Below, piece after piece: positions 15,569-23,934 of a DNA stretch of 64,000 nucleotides; position 1 is the first letter of the stretch; each line of letters begins with the position of its first letter. This DNA is from Streptomyces sp. NBC_01232. Its GTDB lineage: Bacteria > Actinomycetota > Actinomycetes > Streptomycetales > Streptomycetaceae. Below the pieces are notes generated by a model. That model saw only the letters and a program-made list of their open reading frames with translations, searched no databases and was not told the origin of the DNA. The stretch lies in assembly GCF_035989885.1 (NCBI RefSeq), contig NZ_CP108518.1:6811001-6875000 (forward strand), read 5' to 3'. A program made the translations under genes and the position numbers.

Positions 15569-17365
15569 CTGCCGACCGTCATCCTCACCGGCCTGCCGGT
15601 CCCCGGATCACCGCTCGCGGACGAGCTGCGCTCCCTCGGCTTCGACGTCCGCCCGGCCGCCGGCCCGCAGGACGCCGCAGCCGCACTGGCCGGCGTACCC
15701 GCCGACCAGCGGGTGGCCGTCGTGGACAGCGCCTTCGTGGGGCACGTGCACGCGCTGCGCCTCGCCCTGACCGACCCGCGCTTCGACGCCTGCGCCGTCA
15801 CCGGTGCGCTGGCCGTCCAGGCCGGCGCCCGCGAGGCCCTCGACAAGGCCGCCGCCGGTGCCGCCGCCGCGGAGACCGACGGGGCGGGCCCGTACGCGGA
15901 CCGCCTCGCCGCCGCGGTCGAGGCCGCCGGGACCACCGTCCAGCGCCCCGAACTGGGCACGCTCGTCGCCGCCGTCCCCGCCGGCCCGGCGGAGCGCGAC
16001 GCGGCCGTCGCCGCCGTCGACGCCGTCGACGACGAGGCCGTGCGCCTGCGCACCGCCGTGAAGTCCCGCGACGGCTTCTTCACCACCTTCTGCATCAGCC
16101 CGTACTCGCGCTACATCGCCCGCTGGTGCGCGCGCCGCGGCCTGACCCCGAACCAGGTGACCACCGCCTCGCTGATCACCGCGCTGATCGCGGCCGGCTG
16201 CGCGGCCACCGGTGACCGCTGGGGCTACGTCGCGGCCGGTGTGCTGCTCCTCGTCTCCTTCGTACTGGACTGCACCGACGGGCAGCTCGCCCGTTACTCG
16301 CTCCAGTACTCGACGATGGGTGCCTGGCTCGACGCCACCTTCGACCGCGCGAAGGAGTACTCCTTCTACGCGGGTCTCGCGCTCGGCGCGGCCAGCAACG
16401 GCGACGACGTCTGGGCCCTGGCCGTCGGCTCCATGATCCTCATGACCTGCAGGCACGTCGTGGACTTCTCCTTCAACGAGGCCAACCACGACGCCACCGC
16501 CAACACGTCCCCGACGGCGGCCCTCTCCGACCGCCTCGACAGCGTCGGCTGGACCGTGTGGATCCGCCGGATGATCATCCTTCCGATCGGTGAGCGCTGG
16601 GCGATGATCGCGGTGCTGACCGCCTTCACCACCCCGCGGATCGTCTTCTACGCCCTGCTGATCGGCTGCGCCTTCGGCGCCCTCTACACCACCGCCGGGC
16701 GGGTCCTGCGCTCCCTGACGCGCAAGGCCACCCGCACCGACCGCGCGGCCCGGGCCCTGGCCGACCTGGCCGACTCCGGCCCGCTCGCCGAGCTCCAGGG
16801 CCGGCTGCTGCGCGGCCGCGCCGGATCCTTCGGCTCCGTGTACGTGGCCGCCCTGGGCACGGTGGTGATGGTCGCGGGCGCCGTGTTCCTGCCGTTCGGC
16901 GACCCGCGGCTGATCGCCGTCGCGGTGATCTATGTCATGGCCTCGGGCCTCGCCGTCGCCGCGCCGCTGAAGGGCGCACTGGACTGGCTGATCCCGCCGC
17001 TGTTCAGGGCGGCCGAGTACGTCACGGTGCTCGCGCTCGCCGTCAAGGCGGACGTCCCCGGGGCCCTTCCGGCGGCATTCGGCCTGATCGCGGCGGTCGC
17101 CTACCATCACTACGACACGGTGTACCGCATCCGCGGTGGCACCGGCGCGCCCCCGCACTGGCTGGTGCGGACGATCGGCGGCCACGAAGGCCGGGTCCTG
17201 CTGATCACGGTCCTGGCGGCCGTCCTCGCGTCGCGCGAAGCGGACTTCCCCGTCGCGCTCACGGTCCTGGCCGTGTTCGTGGCACTCGTGGTGCTCGTGG
17301 AGAGCATCCGATTCTGGGTCTCCTCCGGAGCACCCGCCGTACATGACGAAGGAGAACCAGCATGA
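15569..17365 (+). CDS. CDP-alcohol phosphatidyltransferase family protein with N-terminal extra domain
   Basis: About 598 residues. Residues 1-175 form a soluble alpha/beta domain of unknown role. Residues about 185-320 contain the complete CDP-alcohol phosphotransferase motif D-x2-DG-x2-AR-x8-G-x3-D-x3-D (DCTDGQLAR beginning at about residue 234) in a membrane domain, and more helices follow. The reading frame is closed by a TGA at 15560 and the first plausible start is CTG at 15569, nine bases after AAGGAG; the next canonical start (GTG 15713) would remove the first strand and has no ribosome binding site. The stop overlaps the next gene by ATGA. It joins a CDP-activated alcohol to an alcohol acceptor; the partners are unknown. 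Confidence 0.82.
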   Translation: MPTVILTGLPVPGSPLADELRSLGFDVRPAAGPQDAAAALAGVPADQRVAVVDSAFVGHVHALRLALTDPRFDACAVTGALAVQAGAREALDKAAAGAAAAETDGAGPYADRLAAAVEAAGTTVQRPELGTLVAAVPAGPAERDAAVAAVDAVDDEAVRLRTAVKSRDGFFTTFCISPYSRYIARWCARRGLTPNQVTTASLITALIAAGCAATGDRWGYVAAGVLLLVSFVLDCTDGQLARYSLQYSTMGAWLDATFDRAKEYSFYAGLALGAASNGDDVWALAVGSMILMTCRHVVDFSFNEANHDATANTSPTAALSDRLDSVGWTVWIRRMIILPIGERWAMIAVLTAFTTPRIVFYALLIGCAFGALYTTAGRVLRSLTRKATRTDRAARALADLADSGPLAELQGRLLRGRAGSFGSVYVAALGTVVMVAGAVFLPFGDPRLIAVAVIYVMASGLAVAAPLKGALDWLIPPLFRAAEYVTVLALAVKADVPGALPAAFGLIAAVAYHHYDTVYRIRGGTGAPPHWLVRTIGGHEGRVLLITVLAAVLASREADFPVALTVLAVFVALVVLVESIRFWVSSGAPAVHDEGEPA

Positions 17366-18126
17366 TCGGCCTTGTACTCGCTGCCGGGGCCGGACGCCGC
17401 CTGCGTCCCTACACCGACACCCTGCCCAAGGCCCTCGTGCCCGTCGGCCCCGAGGGCGACGAGGAGAGCATCACGGTTCTCGACCTGACGCTGGGCAACT
17501 TCGCCGAGGTCGGTCTCACCGAGGTCGCCATCGTCGTCGGCTACCGCAAGGAAGCCGTGTACGCGCGCCGGGAGGCCCTGGAGGCCAAGTACGGCGTCAA
17601 GATCACGCTGATCGACAACGACAAGGCCGAGGAGTGGAACAACGCCTACTCCCTGTGGTGCGCGCGTGACGTCCTGAAGCAGGGCGTGATCCTCGCCAAC
17701 GGCGACACCGTCCACCCGGTCTCCGTCGAGAAGACGCTCCTCGCCGCCCGCGGCAACGGCCAGAAGATCATCCTCGCCCTCGACACGGTCAAGAACCTGG
17801 CCGACGAGGAAATGAAGGTCGTCACCGCCGACGGCAGTGCTTCCCGGACTGGCGTCCAGAAGATCACCAAGCTGATGGAGCCCTCCGACGCCACCGGCGA
17901 GTACATCGGTGTCACCCTCATCGAGCCCGAGGCCGCCGAGCAGCTCGCCGAGGCCCTGAAGACCACCTTCGAGCGCGACCCCGACCTCTACTACGAGGAC
18001 GGCTACCAGCAGCTCGTCAACGACGGCTTCACCATCGACGTGGCCCCCATCGGTGACGTCAAGTGGGTCGAGATCGACAACCACGACGACCTCGCCAAGG
18101 GCCGGACGATCGCATGCCAGTACTGA
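17362..18126 (+). CDS. Nucleotidyltransferase (NTP transferase family), probable CTP:alcohol-phosphate cytidylyltransferase
   Basis: A 254-residue protein with the N-terminal signature LAAGAGRRLRPYTDTLPKAL (residues 5-24) that binds the nucleotide, a NAYSLWCAR motif near residue 94 and ANGD near 113. This is the pattern of small phosphocholine or inositol-phosphate cytidylyltransferases of the LicC type. It overlaps the preceding gene by ATGA and the following one by 13 bases. With a glycerol-1-phosphate dehydrogenase and two CDP-alcohol transferases alongside, it most likely makes the CDP-activated polyol phosphate that these transferases use. This is inference from context. Confidence 0.85.
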   Translation: MIGLVLAAGAGRRLRPYTDTLPKALVPVGPEGDEESITVLDLTLGNFAEVGLTEVAIVVGYRKEAVYARREALEAKYGVKITLIDNDKAEEWNNAYSLWCARDVLKQGVILANGDTVHPVSVEKTLLAARGNGQKIILALDTVKNLADEEMKVVTADGSASRTGVQKITKLMEPSDATGEYIGVTLIEPEAAEQLAEALKTTFERDPDLYYEDGYQQLVNDGFTIDVAPIGDVKWVEIDNHDDLAKGRTIACQY

Positions 18127-19175
18127 CGAGGCTCATCCCCTCGCCCGTCGTCGTCGACATCAGTCGCGGGGCGATGGACGATCTGGCAGGCCTCCTGGTC
18201 GACCAGCGGATCTCCGCCTCCGGCAAGCTGGCCATCGCGATCAGCGGAGGCTCCGGCGTGGCGCTGCGCGCCAAGCTGGAGCCCGTCCTGCCGCACGCCG
18301 ACTGGTACGCGGTCGTCGACGGCACCATCGACTCCGCGGTCAAGCTGGCCGACGACATAAAGGGCCGCCGCTACGACGCCGTCGTGGGCCTGGGCGGCGG
18401 CAAGATCATCGACGTCGCGAAGTACGCCGCGGCGCGGGTCGGGCTGCCCATGGTGGCCGTCGCCACCAACCTCTCGCACGACGGCATCTGCTCGCCGGTG
18501 TCCATCCTGGACAACGACAACGGCCGCGGTTCCTACGGCGTGCCCACCCCGATCGCCATGGTGATCGACCTCGACGTGATCAAGGACGCCCCGGTGCGGT
18601 TCATCCGTGCCGGTATCGGCGACGCGATCTCCAACATCTCGGCGATCGCCGACTGGGAGCTCTCGCACAAGATCACCGGCGAGCCCGTCGACGGCCTGGC
18701 CGCCGCCATGGCGCGTACCGCCGGCGAGTCCGTGCTGCGCCACCCCGGCGGATGCGGCGACGACGAGTTCCTCACCGTGCTCTCCGAGGCGCTGGTCCTC
18801 TCCGGCATCGCCATGTCGATCAGCGGGGACTCCCGGCCGTCGTCCGGCGCCTGCCACGAGATCAGCCACGCCTTCGACCTGCTGTACCCGGGCCGCTCCG
18901 CGCTCCACGGCGAGCAGGTCGGCATCGGCGCCGCCTTCGCGATGCACCTGCGCGGCGCCACCGCGCAGGCGGGCCTCTTCGTCGAGGTACTGCGCCGGCA
19001 CGGTCTGCCGGTCGGGCCCGAGGAGATCGGCTTCAGCGTCGACGAGTTCGTCGCGGCCGTCGAGTACGCCCCCCAGACCCGCCCGGGACGCTTCACGATC
19101 CTGGAGCACCTCAACCTGTCCGCAGCCGAGATCAGGGACGCTTACGCCGACTATGTCAAGACCATCCGTAGCTGA
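18114..19175 (+). CDS. sn-Glycerol-1-phosphate dehydrogenase family (EgsA/AraM-like)
   Basis: A 353-residue member of the Fe/Zn-dependent polyol dehydrogenase superfamily. The NAD-binding GGGK motif (VGLGGGKIID, near residue 90) and the metal ligands (an aspartate in NLSHDGICSPVS, then histidines in CHEISHAFD and ALHGEQVGIG) are present. This family reduces dihydroxyacetone phosphate to sn-glycerol 1-phosphate, the archaeal stereoisomer, which is rare in bacteria. Start ATG 18114 lies inside the end of the cytidylyltransferase gene. Together with its neighbours it suggests a surface lipid or polymer containing glycerol 1-phosphate; a different polyol is possible. Confidence 0.85.
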   Translation: MPVLTRLIPSPVVVDISRGAMDDLAGLLVDQRISASGKLAIAISGGSGVALRAKLEPVLPHADWYAVVDGTIDSAVKLADDIKGRRYDAVVGLGGGKIIDVAKYAAARVGLPMVAVATNLSHDGICSPVSILDNDNGRGSYGVPTPIAMVIDLDVIKDAPVRFIRAGIGDAISNISAIADWELSHKITGEPVDGLAAAMARTAGESVLRHPGGCGDDEFLTVLSEALVLSGIAMSISGDSRPSSGACHEISHAFDLLYPGRSALHGEQVGIGAAFAMHLRGATAQAGLFVEVLRRHGLPVGPEEIGFSVDEFVAAVEYAPQTRPGRFTILEHLNLSAAEIRDAYADYVKTIRS

Positions 19176-19932
19176 ACTGAGGCCCGTCGTCCACCCCGCG
19201 GGCGTGAAGGACCGGGTCAGCGGCGAGCACTGGGGCGGGCGCCTCTACATGCGCGAGATCTCCCTGCGCATCACCCGCGTCCTGGTCACCACCAAGGTCA
19301 CGCCGAACCAGCTGACCTACCTGATGACCCTCGCCGGCGTCCTCGCCCTCCCGGCGCTGCTGGTGCCGGGCATCCTGGGCGCCGTCCTCGGCGTGGTCGC
19401 GGTCCAGATGTACCTGCTGCTCGACTGCGTCGACGGTGAGGTCGCCCGCTGGAAGAAGCAGTACTCGCTCTCCGGGGTCTACCTGGACCGGGTCGGCGCG
19501 TACCTCTGCGACGCGGCGGTCCTGGTCGGCTTCGGCCTGCGCGCCGCCGACCTGTGGGGCCCCGGCGGCGCCGACTGGCTGTGGGCCTTCCTGGGCACCC
19601 TGGCCGCGCTCGGCGCGATCCTGATCAAGGCCGAGACCGACCTGGTCGGCGTCGCCCGCCACCAGGCCGGCAAGCCCGTGGTCAAGGACGCGGCCGCCGA
19701 GCCGCGCGCCAAGGGCATGGCGCTGGCCCGCCGGGCCGCAGCCGCGCTCAAGTTCCACCGCCTGATCCTCGGCATCGAGGCCTCGCTGCTCATCCTGGTG
19801 CTGGCCGTCGTGGACCAGATCCAGGGCGACCTCTACTGGTCCCGCGTCGGGGTCGCCGTACTGGCCGGCATCGCGATGCTCCAGACCGTGCTCCACCTGG
19901 TGTCCATCCTCGCCTCCAGCAGGCTCAAGTGA
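19153..19932 (+). CDS. Second CDP-alcohol phosphatidyltransferase family protein
   Basis: A 259-residue membrane protein with about six helices. The CDP-alcohol motif starts as usual (DCVDGEVAR, then x8, G-x3-D), but the fourth aspartate is replaced by alanine (LDRVGAYLCD), while the first enzyme of the operon keeps all residues. That aspartate is thought to act as general base in the family, so activity or mechanism may differ. The ATG at 19153 lies 23 bases inside the preceding gene. The stop overlaps the glycosyltransferase start (GTGA). The donor is probably the product of the cytidylyltransferase encoded in the same operon. Confidence 0.85.
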   Translation: MSRPSVAELRPVVHPAGVKDRVSGEHWGGRLYMREISLRITRVLVTTKVTPNQLTYLMTLAGVLALPALLVPGILGAVLGVVAVQMYLLLDCVDGEVARWKKQYSLSGVYLDRVGAYLCDAAVLVGFGLRAADLWGPGGADWLWAFLGTLAALGAILIKAETDLVGVARHQAGKPVVKDAAAEPRAKGMALARRAAAALKFHRLILGIEASLLILVLAVVDQIQGDLYWSRVGVAVLAGIAMLQTVLHLVSILASSRLK

Positions 19933-20813
19933 GCGCCCCGCTGCGGCTGGGCGCCGTGATCATCACCATGGGCAACCGGCCCGACGAGCTCAAGGCGCTC
20001 CTCGACTCGGTGGCCCGCCAGGACGGCGCCCCCGTCGAGGTGGTCGTCGTCGGCCAGGGCGTGCAGGTCACCGGCCTGCCCGAGGGCGTACGCAGCATCG
20101 ACCTCCCCGAGAACCTGGGCATCCCGGGCGGCCGCAACGTCGGCATCGAGGCCTTCGGCCCCGGCGGCCGCGACGTGGACGTGCTGCTCTTCCTGGACGA
20201 CGACGGTCTGCTGGAGCGCACCGACACCGCCGAGCTGTGCCGGCAGGCCTTCACCGAGGACCCTGGGCTCGGGATCATCAGCTTCCGGATCGCCGACCCC
20301 GAGACCGGTGTCACCCAGCGCCGCCACGTGCCGCGGCTGCGCGCCTCCGACCCGATGCGCTCCTCCCGCGTGACCACCTTCCTGGGTGGCGCCAACGCCG
20401 TCCGCACGCGGGTGTTCGAGCAGGTCGGAGCCCTGCCGGGGGAGTTCTTCTACGCTCACGAGGAGACCGACCTGGCCTGGCGGGCGCTCGACGCGGGGTG
20501 GCTGATCGACTACCGGTCGGACATGGTGCTGCTGCACCCGACAACTGCCCCCTCCCGGCACGCCGTCTACCACCGTATGGTGGCTCGTAACCGGGTGTGG
20601 CTCGCCCGCCGCAACCTGCCCGCCCCGCTGGTCCCGGTCTACCTGGGCGTCTGGCTCCTGCTGACGCTCCTGCGCAGACCGTCGGCACCGGCGCTCAAGG
20701 CCTGGTTCGGCGGTTTCCGGGAGGGATGGACCAGTCCCTGCGGACCCCGCCGCCCGATGAGATGGCGGACGGTCTGGCGGTTGACCCGCCTGGGCCGACC
20801 TCCTGTCATCTGA
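19929..20813 (+). CDS. Glycosyltransferase family 2 protein
   Basis: A 294-residue GT-A enzyme. The N-terminal strand (GAVIITMGNRPDELKALLDSV), the NLGIPGGRNVGIE segment and the metal-binding LDDDG at about residue 96 are typical of rhamnosyl- and galactofuranosyl-type GT2 proteins. The acceptor region contains FFYAHEETDLAWRA, the ED/ETD general-base motif. The C-terminus has one hydrophobic segment that probably associates with the membrane. GTG overlaps the preceding TGA. It likely adds sugar to the polymer or lipid built by the operon. Confidence 0.87.
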   Translation: MSAPLRLGAVIITMGNRPDELKALLDSVARQDGAPVEVVVVGQGVQVTGLPEGVRSIDLPENLGIPGGRNVGIEAFGPGGRDVDVLLFLDDDGLLERTDTAELCRQAFTEDPGLGIISFRIADPETGVTQRRHVPRLRASDPMRSSRVTTFLGGANAVRTRVFEQVGALPGEFFYAHEETDLAWRALDAGWLIDYRSDMVLLHPTTAPSRHAVYHRMVARNRVWLARRNLPAPLVPVYLGVWLLLTLLRRPSAPALKAWFGGFREGWTSPCGPRRPMRWRTVWRLTRLGRPPVI

Positions 20814-20907
20814 CCAGCCCGCGTCTGGGAACATGACGCGATCACGGGCCTCGAGCCACCAGCCTGATGCCCACCTGGCCGCATCTTGAAGACGAAAGTT
20901 TCAACTT

Positions 20908-21837
20908 GTGAGTGACACAACCCACGACGGCGCCCTCGCCACGAGCAGGCCGCCGTCCGACGACGCGGGGCTGAGCCCCGCGGAGCTCGCCAGGAAGTAC
21001 GGCCTCTCGGTCAGCGGCGCCCGGCCCCGCCTGGGCGAGTACGTACGGCAGCTCTGGGGCCGGCGCCACTTCATCATGGCCTTCTCCAGGGCCAAGCTGG
21101 TCGCGCAGTACAGCCAGGCGAAGCTCGGCCAGGTCTGGCAGGTGGCCACCCCGCTGCTGAACGCGGCCGTCTACTGGCTGATCTTCGGCCTGATCCTCGG
21201 CGCGGGCCGCGAGATGCCCAAGGGCGTCTACGTCCCGTTCCTGATGATGGGCATCTTCGTCTTCACCTTCACCCAGAGCTCGGTGATGGCGGGTGTCCGG
21301 GCGATCTCAGGGAACCTCGGTCTGGTGCGGGCGCTGCACTTCCCGCGCGCCTCCCTGCCGGTGTCCTTCTCGCTCCAGCAGCTCCAGCAGCTGATGTACT
21401 CGATGATCGTCGTCTTCGTGATCGCCGTTGCCTTCGGCAACTACCCCCGGCTCGCCTGGCTGCTGGTCATCCCGACCCTGGCGCTCCAGTTCGTCTTCAA
21501 CACCGGCCTCGCCATGATCTTCGCGCGGATGGGCTCCAAGACCCCCGACCTCGCGCAGCTGATGCCCTTCGTGATGCGTACGTGGATGTACGCCTCCGGC
21601 GTCATGTTCCCGATCGGGATCTACCTCGAGGACCAGCCCCAGTGGATCAGCGACGTGCTGCTGTGGAACCCGGTCGCGATCTACATGGACCTCATCCGGT
21701 TCGCGCTGATCGACGACTACGGCAGCAGCAACCTGCCTCCGCACGTGTGGCTCTTCGCCGTGGGCTGGGCCGTGGTGATCGGCATCGGTGGCTTCGTGTA
21801 CTTCTGGAAGTCTGAGGAGCGTTACGGCCGTGGCTGA
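20908..21837 (+). CDS. ABC-2 type polysaccharide/teichoic acid export permease (TagG-like)
   Basis: A 309-residue permease with six membrane helices and a cytoplasmic N-terminal part that includes SRAKLVAQYSQAKLGQVWQV, characteristic of Wzm/TagG permeases. Start GTG 20908. It ends eight bases inside the ATPase gene, which pairs with it. It would flip or export the undecaprenyl- or lipid-linked glycan assembled by the enzymes upstream. Confidence 0.88.
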   Translation: MSDTTHDGALATSRPPSDDAGLSPAELARKYGLSVSGARPRLGEYVRQLWGRRHFIMAFSRAKLVAQYSQAKLGQVWQVATPLLNAAVYWLIFGLILGAGREMPKGVYVPFLMMGIFVFTFTQSSVMAGVRAISGNLGLVRALHFPRASLPVSFSLQQLQQLMYSMIVVFVIAVAFGNYPRLAWLLVIPTLALQFVFNTGLAMIFARMGSKTPDLAQLMPFVMRTWMYASGVMFPIGIYLEDQPQWISDVLLWNPVAIYMDLIRFALIDDYGSSNLPPHVWLFAVGWAVVIGIGGFVYFWKSEERYGRG

Positions 21838-22612
21838 CAACACTCAGGGGCGCATCCCCACCGTGATCGCGGACGGCGTCCACATCGTCTACCGGGTCAA
21901 CACCGGCAGCGCCGGCAAGGGCGCGGCCACCGCAGCGCTCAGCAAGATAATCCGCCGGCGGAAGGGCGACGCCCCGGGTGTCCGGCGCGTCCACGCCGTG
22001 CGCGGGGTCTCCTTCACCGCGTACCGCGGCGAGGCCATCGGCCTCATCGGGTCCAACGGCTCCGGCAAGTCGACCCTGCTGCGCGCCATCGCCGGTCTGC
22101 TCCCCTGCGAGGAGGGCAAGGTCTACACCGACGGCCAGCCCTCGCTGCTGGGCGTCAACGCGGCCCTGATGAACGACCTCACCGGCGAGCGGAACATCGT
22201 CCTCGGCGGTCTCGCCATGGGTATGAGCCGCGAGCAGATCAAGCAGCGTTACCAGAGCATCGTCGACTTCTCGGGCATCAACGAGAAGGGCGACTTCATC
22301 TCGCTGCCGATGCGTACCTATTCCTCCGGTATGGCGGCGCGCCTGCGCTTCTCCATCGCGGCGGCCAAGGACCACGACGTTCTGATGATCGACGAGGCCC
22401 TGGCCACCGGTGACCGCAGCTTCCAGGTGCGTTCGGAGAACCGCATCCGCGAACTGCGGGAGAAGGCCGGCACGGTCTTCCTGGTGAGCCACAACAACAA
22501 GTCCATCCGCGACACCTGCGACCGGGTGCTGTGGCTGGAGAAGGGCGAGCTCCTCATGGACGGGCCCACCGAGGAAGTCGTCTCGGCGTACGAGAAGGCC
22601 ACCAACGGCTGA
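21830..22612 (+). CDS. ABC transporter ATP-binding protein (TagH/Wzt-like)
   Basis: A 260-residue ATPase. Walker A is GSNGSGKST (about residue 77), the signature is YSSGMAARLRFS, and Walker B is VLMIDEALATGD with the exchanged DEA typical of TagH/Wzt exporters; the switch histidine is in LVSHNN. The GTG follows GAGGAG at ten bases and overlaps the permease gene. It has no C-terminal carbohydrate-binding domain. It powers export with the permease encoded immediately upstream, and a terminator follows, closing the operon. Confidence 0.9.
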   Translation: MADNTQGRIPTVIADGVHIVYRVNTGSAGKGAATAALSKIIRRRKGDAPGVRRVHAVRGVSFTAYRGEAIGLIGSNGSGKSTLLRAIAGLLPCEEGKVYTDGQPSLLGVNAALMNDLTGERNIVLGGLAMGMSREQIKQRYQSIVDFSGINEKGDFISLPMRTYSSGMAARLRFSIAAAKDHDVLMIDEALATGDRSFQVRSENRIRELREKAGTVFLVSHNNKSIRDTCDRVLWLEKGELLMDGPTEEVVSAYEKATNG

Positions 22613-22658
22613 CCTCCGGGTCGCGCGGCGCCCCTTCCGGCGCCTTTACGCTTCACCG

Positions 22659-22691
22659 AAGGCCCCCGCCGCTCAGCGCGGCGGGGGCCTT
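22659..22691 (+). terminator. Terminator after the surface-polymer operon
   Basis: A perfect 14-base-pair stem (AAGGCCCCCGCCGC and its complement) with a five-base loop, 46 bases after the ATPase stop codon. Confidence 0.85.
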
Positions 22692-22925
22692 AAGTCTGTT
22701 CCCGAAGTCGGTTCTCGCATTCGGCGGCGACATTCGGTGGCGGAGCGAATACCCGAGCGGGCTCCGCGGCGTTCTACAGCGTAAGCTGAGGCGGTCCTCA
22801 ATCGCGGCAAGAGGGGACGATTCCCCGCAGGTGAAGGGCCCTGGGGCAGTCGGGGGAATCCCCCGGCGGCGTGTCCGAAATAGGATGTAATGGGTCGGCA
22901 GTGTAGAACGGGAGATGTGACGGCA
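22692..22925 (+). promoter_or_regulatory. Leader/promoter region of the hopanoid operon
   Basis: Non-coding. It contains two small hairpins, one of them GGGGGAATCCCCC at 22852-22864, and a TAGGAT sequence near 22881 that could be a -10 box. No -35 is convincing. The region ends in GGGAGATG ahead of a 21-codon open frame. Confidence 0.4.
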
Positions 22926-22991
22926 ATGGCTACGGGAATTCTCCGGCCCCCAGGCACGACGGCCGTCCCCGCCCCGGGCGGCGGGCGGTGA
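22926..22991 (+). CDS. 21-residue upstream open frame overlapping hpnC
   Basis: ATG at 22926, about eleven bases after GGGAGA, opens a 21-codon frame ending in TGA at 22989-22991, which overlaps the GTG start of hpnC (GTGA). The peptide is proline- and glycine-rich and hydrophobic at the start. hpnC itself has only a weak ribosome binding site, so translation of this frame probably feeds hpnC by coupling. It may have no function as a peptide. Confidence 0.45.
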   Translation: MATGILRPPGTTAVPAPGGGR

Positions 22992-23926
22992 CCCCGGGGC
23001 TCGGCATCCGACCCCTGTCCGACACGGTCCACGTGAGCGCCACCCTCGACAAGGCGACGGCGGAGAACTTCCCCGTCGCCCCCGCCTTCCTGCCCCGCGC
23101 CTGGCGCGACGGGCTGACGGCCGTCTACGGCTACGCCCGCCTCGTCGACGACATCGGCGACGGCGACCTCGCCCCCGGCGGACGCGACGCCGTACTCCTC
23201 GGACTCGACCCCGCCGCGGTCGACGACCGGCTCGCCATGCTGGACGCCCTCGAGGCCGACCTGCACCGGGTCTTCAACGCCTCCGCCGGCCCGGCCGGCC
23301 CCCCGCGCCACCCGCTGCTGCAGGCCCTGCAGCCCGTCGTGCGCGCCCACGGCCTGACCCCGGAGCCGTTCCTCGGGCTCATCGAGGCCAACCGCCAGGA
23401 CCAGCGCGTCGCGCGCTACGGGACGTACGCGGACCTGGCCGGCTACTGCGAGCTGTCCGCGAACCCGGTCGGCCGCCTCGTGCTCTCCCTCACCGGCACC
23501 AGCACCCCCGAACGGATCCGCCGCTCCGACGCCGTCTGCACCGCCCTGCAGATCGTCGAACACATCCAGGACGTCGCCGAGGACCTCGGCCGCGACCGGA
23601 TCTACCTGCCCGCCGAGGACATGCGCCGCTTCCACGTGACCGAGGCGGAGCTCGCGGCCCCGTCCGCCGGAGCGGCCGTACGCTCCCTGGTCGCATTCGA
23701 AAGCGAGCGCGCACGCGAGCTGCTGAATGAAGGCACCCCGCTCGTGGGTAGCGTGCACGGCAGACTCCGGCTGCTGCTCGCGGGCTTCGTGGGAGGGGGG
23801 CGTGCAGCCCTGCGAGCCGTCACCGCCGCCGGCTTCGACGTGCTCCCGGGCCCGCCCAAGCCCACCAAGGCCGGCCTGCTCCGCGAGGTGGCCGCCGTCC
23901 TGCGCACAGCGCCGAGAAAGAGGTGA
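22988..23926 (+). CDS. hpnC: Squalene synthase HpnC (hydroxysqualene synthase)
   Basis: A 312-residue trans-isoprenyl diphosphate synthase of the squalene/phytoene synthase fold. AENFPVAPAFLP opens the domain; aspartate-rich motifs are RLVDDIGD (about residue 52) and HIQDVAEDLGRDR (about 193). HpnC converts presqualene diphosphate, made by HpnD, to hydroxysqualene in the three-enzyme HpnCDE route. It is first of the hopanoid operon; the start overlaps a short upstream frame, and the stop is followed after eight bases by the hpnD start. Confidence 0.9.
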   Translation: MTPGLGIRPLSDTVHVSATLDKATAENFPVAPAFLPRAWRDGLTAVYGYARLVDDIGDGDLAPGGRDAVLLGLDPAAVDDRLAMLDALEADLHRVFNASAGPAGPPRHPLLQALQPVVRAHGLTPEPFLGLIEANRQDQRVARYGTYADLAGYCELSANPVGRLVLSLTGTSTPERIRRSDAVCTALQIVEHIQDVAEDLGRDRIYLPAEDMRRFHVTEAELAAPSAGAAVRSLVAFESERARELLNEGTPLVGSVHGRLRLLLAGFVGGGRAALRAVTAAGFDVLPGPPKPTKAGLLREVAAVLRTAPRKR

Positions 23927-23934
23927 GCCCGAAC

